This document shows, piece by piece, positions 5,029 through 7,613 of a stretch of 7,613 bases of DNA; the first letter of the stretch is position 1, and each line of letters opens with the position of its first letter. The translations under genes were made by a program, and so were the position numbers. Below the pieces are notes generated by a model. That model was not told the DNA's origin. It did not search any database and worked only from the letters and a program-made list of their open reading frames with translations. Source of the stretch: Solirubrobacterales bacterium (GTDB lineage: Bacteria > Actinomycetota > Thermoleophilia > Solirubrobacterales > Solirubrobacteraceae); the NCBI GenBank assembly GCA_017354065.1, contig JAFMRN010000112.1:1-7613 (forward strand). Direction: 5' to 3'.

Positions 5029-6240
5029 CTACTGAATCGGCGCCGACAGCACCGACTCCGGCGGCTGGTAGCGCCGGATCCGCGCGGGCGGCCCGGCGGG
5101 CTCGGCGCCCTCCTCCCAGACCCGCTCGTACGCGCGGAAGACCTTCGTGATGTGACCGCCCATGTACTCGAGACCGCGGTTCATCGAGCGGTTCGTCTCA
5201 AGCACCCAGCCGGCCTCACCGTGGGTGATCTTGGAGTTGGGGTAGGCGGTGTTGTAGTGCTCCATGTAGAGCAGCGCGCCCGCGCCGGTGTGCTGGTACT
5301 CGGGCTTGACCCCGAGGAACCCGACCCGCGCGCGGTCGATGTAGCGGCGCGCGTTGACCAGATACCACCAGCCGAAGGGCAGCAGCTTGCCTCCCATCCG
5401 CTCCTGATACTGGTTCGGGTCGGGGATCGTGACCGCCATCCCGACGGTCTCACCCTCCGGGTTCTCACAGATCATGAACCACTCAGACGCGAACACGAGG
5501 CTGAAATCGGCCCACAGCTGGGGCTTGTCGGACTTCTCGTAGGGGACGAAGCACCAGTTCTTCGACCACGCGGCGTTGTAGATCTCAATGAAGTCATCCA
5601 GGTCGCGCCACAGGCTCGCGCGCGTCATCCGCCGGACCTTGAAGCCGTACTTCTGGCGTGTCTCCTCGGCCAGCTGGGGCAGCATCGGATTCATCCGCTC
5701 GCTGCGGTCGGAGATGTCTAGCTCCCAGTGGAACACGTCCACGGCCTTGACCAGCCCCGCGGCCTCGATCAGCTCGCGGTAGTAGGGCGGGTTCCAGCCC
5801 TGGCGGATCATCGGCTCGAGCTCATATCCGTGGATCAGCACCCCAAGCTCGTCGTCGGGCACGAAGCTGCAGGGCCCGACCATGCGATCGCAGCCCCGCT
5901 GCTGCAACCATTCCTGCGCGGCAGCCAGCAGCGCGTCCAGGATCGCCTGATCCTCCTCGAAGTCGAGGAACCCGAACAGGCCCCAGCGCGTGCCCTGGTA
6001 GCGGTTGAGCTTGTTGGAGATGTGCGCGCTGATCCGCCCCACGACGCGGCCGTGCTTTCGTGCCAGGAAGTACTGGGCGTCCCCGTCCTTGAAGAACGCG
6101 CCGAGACGCCGGTCGAGGTAGGCGTAGCGCTCAATCCGCAGCTGGATGATCCACGGGGTGCCCGCGTGCAGGCGCTCGGGCAGGCGCACGAACTCCTTGA
6201 GCTCCGCGCGGCCGCGCACGGGCGTGATTTCCAGGGACAT
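5029..6240 (-). CDS. GNAT-fold acyltransferase-like protein (YghO-like)
   Basis: The product has 403 residues. The C-terminal half carries an acetyl-CoA-binding motif A, VGFLGVKPEYQHTGAGALLY (306-325), with Q316-x-x-G319-A-G321 matching the GNAT QxxGxG/A signature. The N-terminal half has its own GNAT-like core: QYFLARKHGRVVGRISAHIS (56-75), then GLFGFLDFEEDQ (87-98), VGPCSFVPDDELGVLIHGYE (121-140) and NPPYY (150-154). This layout matches the YghO-like family of large GNAT-related proteins, whose substrate I do not know. The ATG at 6240 is chosen because the conserved protein begins there; the frame stays open upstream only as antisense of the ATPase gene. No Shine-Dalgarno is visible, and TAGCCT lies 8 nt upstream of the ATG, so the gene may be leaderless. 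It diverges from the Mrp-type gene across 81 bp and converges on the Lys-rich protein gene. Confidence 0.88.
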   Translation of the reverse strand: MSLEITPVRGRAELKEFVRLPERLHAGTPWIIQLRIERYAYLDRRLGAFFKDGDAQYFLARKHGRVVGRISAHISNKLNRYQGTRWGLFGFLDFEEDQAILDALLAAAQEWLQQRGCDRMVGPCSFVPDDELGVLIHGYELEPMIRQGWNPPYYRELIEAAGLVKAVDVFHWELDISDRSERMNPMLPQLAEETRQKYGFKVRRMTRASLWRDLDDFIEIYNAAWSKNWCFVPYEKSDKPQLWADFSLVFASEWFMICENPEGETVGMAVTIPDPNQYQERMGGKLLPFGWWYLVNARRYIDRARVGFLGVKPEYQHTGAGALLYMEHYNTAYPNSKITHGEAGWVLETNRSMNRGLEYMGGHITKVFRAYERVWEEGAEPAGPPARIRRYQPPESVLSAPIQ

Positions 6241-6309
6241 GCGCAGGCAGGCTACAGCGCGGCGGCCCCCGAGCGGGCCACGCCCCAAAAGCCGGCACTT
6301 CCGAACATC

Positions 6310-6315
6310 TAAGAT
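6310..6315 (+). promoter_or_regulatory. Candidate -10 element (TAAGAT) for leaderless mrp transcription
   Basis: TAAGAT fits TANNNT and ends 6 nt before the ATG at 6322, placing the expected transcription start at the A of the ATG. No Shine-Dalgarno sequence lies between. No clear -35 is visible in the 81-bp divergent gap. Confidence 0.5.
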
Positions 6316-6321
6316 GGGCTG

Positions 6322-7455
6322 ATGCCCACAAACGACCAGGTCACAGATGCCCTCCGCGCGGTCATCGACCCTGAGCTGCGCCAGGACATCGTCACGCTTG
6401 GGATGGTCCGCAAGCTCGACATTCATGCCAACGGCGTGGTCGACGTGACCGTCTCGCTCACCACCGCGGGCTGCCCGATCCGCGATCACTTCCAGACCAG
6501 CGTCTACAACGCGATCAACGCGCTGGACGGGGTCGTCGGGGTCAACGTCAGCTTTGACGTGCTCTCCAGCGATGAGAAGCAGGCCCTGCGCGGCAAGCTC
6601 GGCCGCAAGTCCCTGCCCGAGGGCGCCCTGGCCGAGGTCAAGAACATCATCTGCGTCGGCTCGGGCAAGGGCGGCGTCGGCAAGTCGAGTGTGACCGCCA
6701 ACCTCGCCGCGGCCCTGACCGCCGCCGGCAAGCAGGTGGGCGTGATGGACGCCGACGTCTGGGGCTACTCCCAGCCGCGCATGTTCGGGCTCGGCGGCGG
6801 GCGCGCCCGCGCCAACGAGCGCCGCAAGATCGAGCCGCTGGTCGGCCCTGAGGGCATCAAGGTCGTCTCGATCGGCTTCTTCGTGAATGAGGAGCAGGCC
6901 GTCGTGTGGCGCGGCGCGATGCTGCATAAGGCGCTCCAGCAGTTCCTCGAGGACGTCGAGTGGGGCGCGCTGGATTACCTGCTGATCGACCTGCCGCCGG
7001 GCACGGGCGACGTCTCGATGACGCTGTCCCAGCTGCTGCCCCAGGCCAAGTTCGTGATCGTGACCACCCCCCAGGCGGTCGCCCAGAGCGTCGCGCGGCG
7101 CTCCGCGGAGATGGCCGCCAAGCTGGAGCTCGAGGTCGCCGGCATCGTCGAGAACATGGCCGGCTTCACGACCCCGGACGGCGACTCCTACCCGATCTTC
7201 GGTGAGGGCGGCGGGCGCATGCTCGCCGAGGAGCTGGAGGTCCCCCTGCTCGGCCAGATCCCGCTGACCATGGCCCTGCGCCAGCACTCCGACGGCGGGC
7301 TCCCGGCCGTGATATCCGCACCGGAGGACGCCGCTTCTCAGGCTCTGGTCGCGACCGCGAAGCAACTGATCTCGCTGTCGCCGGTCGACCTGCCGATGAT
7401 GGCCGAACCGGAAGAGCCCAAGCCGGTCGGCATGTCTTTGCCTGTGATCTCCTGA
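6322..7455 (+). CDS. mrp: Mrp/ApbC/NBP35-type P-loop ATPase, iron-sulfur cluster carrier
   Basis: The 377-residue protein has the standard two-part layout. Residues 4-80 are a MIP18/DUF59 domain with its conserved TAGCP (C51). The ParA/MinD-like ATPase follows: deviant Walker A GKGGVGKS at 115-122 (signature K116), VMDADVWG at 141-148, switch II LIDLPPGTGD at 221-230, and VIVTTPQAVAQSVARR at 245-260. The family binds and transfers Fe-S clusters to apoproteins in the cytosol as a dimer. The CPxC motif that bridges the cluster in ApbC/Nbp35 is absent: ENMAGF (277-282) is followed by TTPDGDSYPIFGEGGG with no cysteine. This matches my memory of mycobacterial Mrp. Only C51 and C111 are present. 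The C-terminal tail (358-377) is Pro/Glu-rich and variable. The gene is probably leaderless and stands alone. Confidence 0.96.
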   Translation: MPTNDQVTDALRAVIDPELRQDIVTLGMVRKLDIHANGVVDVTVSLTTAGCPIRDHFQTSVYNAINALDGVVGVNVSFDVLSSDEKQALRGKLGRKSLPEGALAEVKNIICVGSGKGGVGKSSVTANLAAALTAAGKQVGVMDADVWGYSQPRMFGLGGGRARANERRKIEPLVGPEGIKVVSIGFFVNEEQAVVWRGAMLHKALQQFLEDVEWGALDYLLIDLPPGTGDVSMTLSQLLPQAKFVIVTTPQAVAQSVARRSAEMAAKLELEVAGIVENMAGFTTPDGDSYPIFGEGGGRMLAEELEVPLLGQIPLTMALRQHSDGGLPAVISAPEDAASQALVATAKQLISLSPVDLPMMAEPEEPKPVGMSLPVIS

Positions 7456-7456
7456 C

Positions 7457-7487
7457 CCGGGAGGCGGTCTTTGAGACCATCTCCCGG
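7457..7487. terminator. Hairpin between convergent genes, possible bidirectional terminator
   Basis: CCGGGAG (7457-7463) pairs with CTCCCGG (7481-7487). Inside, GGTCT (7466-7470) pairs with AGACC (7474-7478) around a TTG loop, with one G-T wobble and one C-A mismatch between the two stems. It starts 2 nt after the mrp stop and 13 bp from the end of the opposing gene. No T tract follows on either strand, so termination efficiency is uncertain. Confidence 0.55.
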
Positions 7488-7499
7488 AGGGGCGCCCTC

Positions 7500-7613
7500 T
7501 CAGGCCGTGAACTTCACCGCCTCAGCCTGGCCCCAGCCGTTCTTGTTGGCGGCGTGGACGTAGAACACGTAGGTGCCGCCCTTGGCCAGGTGGTGGTAGG
7601 TGATCGGTGAGTG
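7500..7613 (-). CDS. C-terminal fragment of a fibronectin type III-like domain protein
   Basis: Only the last 37 codons are in the window, ending in TGA at 7500-7502. The sequence LAKGGTYVFYVHAANKNGWG followed by QAEAVKFTA matches the last strands of a fibronectin type III domain: a Tyr in the TYxFxVxAxN pattern, then G-x-G and a terminal beta strand. Such domains usually sit in secreted or cell-surface proteins, often in tandem or attached to a hydrolase. The rest of the protein cannot be seen. The protein ends directly after this domain, with no membrane anchor or sorting signal. Confidence 0.75.
   Translation of the reverse strand, partial: HSPITYHHLAKGGTYVFYVHAANKNGWGQAEAVKFTA

Noticed and set aside
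5152..5721. Plus-strand open frame inside the GNAT gene
   Set aside because: It is antisense to the acetyl-CoA-binding region of the GNAT protein and has biased shadow-type composition.
6241..7365. Upstream extension of the GNAT frame on the minus strand, which stays open to 7365
   Set aside because: This part is antisense to the whole mrp coding region, which has unmistakable family motifs. The extension has low-complexity GC-driven composition, and conserved GNAT sequence begins at the ATG at 6240.

Overview
The window is a high-GC chromosomal stretch with dense genes, GTG/ATG starts and strong G/C third-position bias. Three features point to an actinobacterium-like organism: a zinc metalloprotease of a family known mainly from Actinobacteria, an Mrp ATPase of the cysteine-poor type seen in mycobacteria, and several genes that look leaderless. 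A deep-branching high-GC actinobacterial lineage such as Thermoleophilia/Solirubrobacterales is a guess. No rRNA, tRNA, CRISPR array or insertion sequence is visible.

Layout. Positions 1-1460 (minus) hold the N-terminal two thirds or so of a UvrD/AdnAB-like superfamily 1 helicase, cut by the left edge. It diverges, across only 19 bp, from a plus-strand pair: an inositol-monophosphatase-family phosphatase (1480-2331) and a DUF2342-type zincin metalloprotease (2377-3471). Between the pair is a possible 11-codon mini-ORF that overlaps the protease start. An imperfect 22-bp tandem repeat begins at the protease stop codon and runs into a terminator-like hairpin with a T6 tract. A roughly 215-bp leader follows, rich in TGTNAC-type half-sites and inverted repeats. 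It precedes a free-standing gene (3757-4767) for a lysine/alanine-rich, histone-H1-like protein with an 11-residue-periodic helical region. The convergent gap after it (4768-5028) holds four stem-loops. Next come a minus-strand YghO-like GNAT protein (5029-6240) and, divergently, an Mrp/ApbC-type P-loop ATPase (6322-7455). At the right edge is the C-terminal tail of a fibronectin type III-like protein on the minus strand (7500-7613), separated from mrp by a strong hairpin.

How the genes relate. The phosphatase and protease are probably co-transcribed. The other genes look like single-gene units separated by divergent or convergent boundaries: DNA repair helicase, nucleoid- or envelope-associated Lys-rich protein, acyltransferase-like protein, and Fe-S cluster carrier ATPase. 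No single pathway links them.

The least explained element is the 3757-4767 gene with its elaborate upstream region. Its parts resemble mycobacterial HBHA (hydrophobic helix, coiled coil, Lys/Ala tail), but the tail is at the N-terminus instead of the C-terminus and the helical part has an 11-residue repeat.
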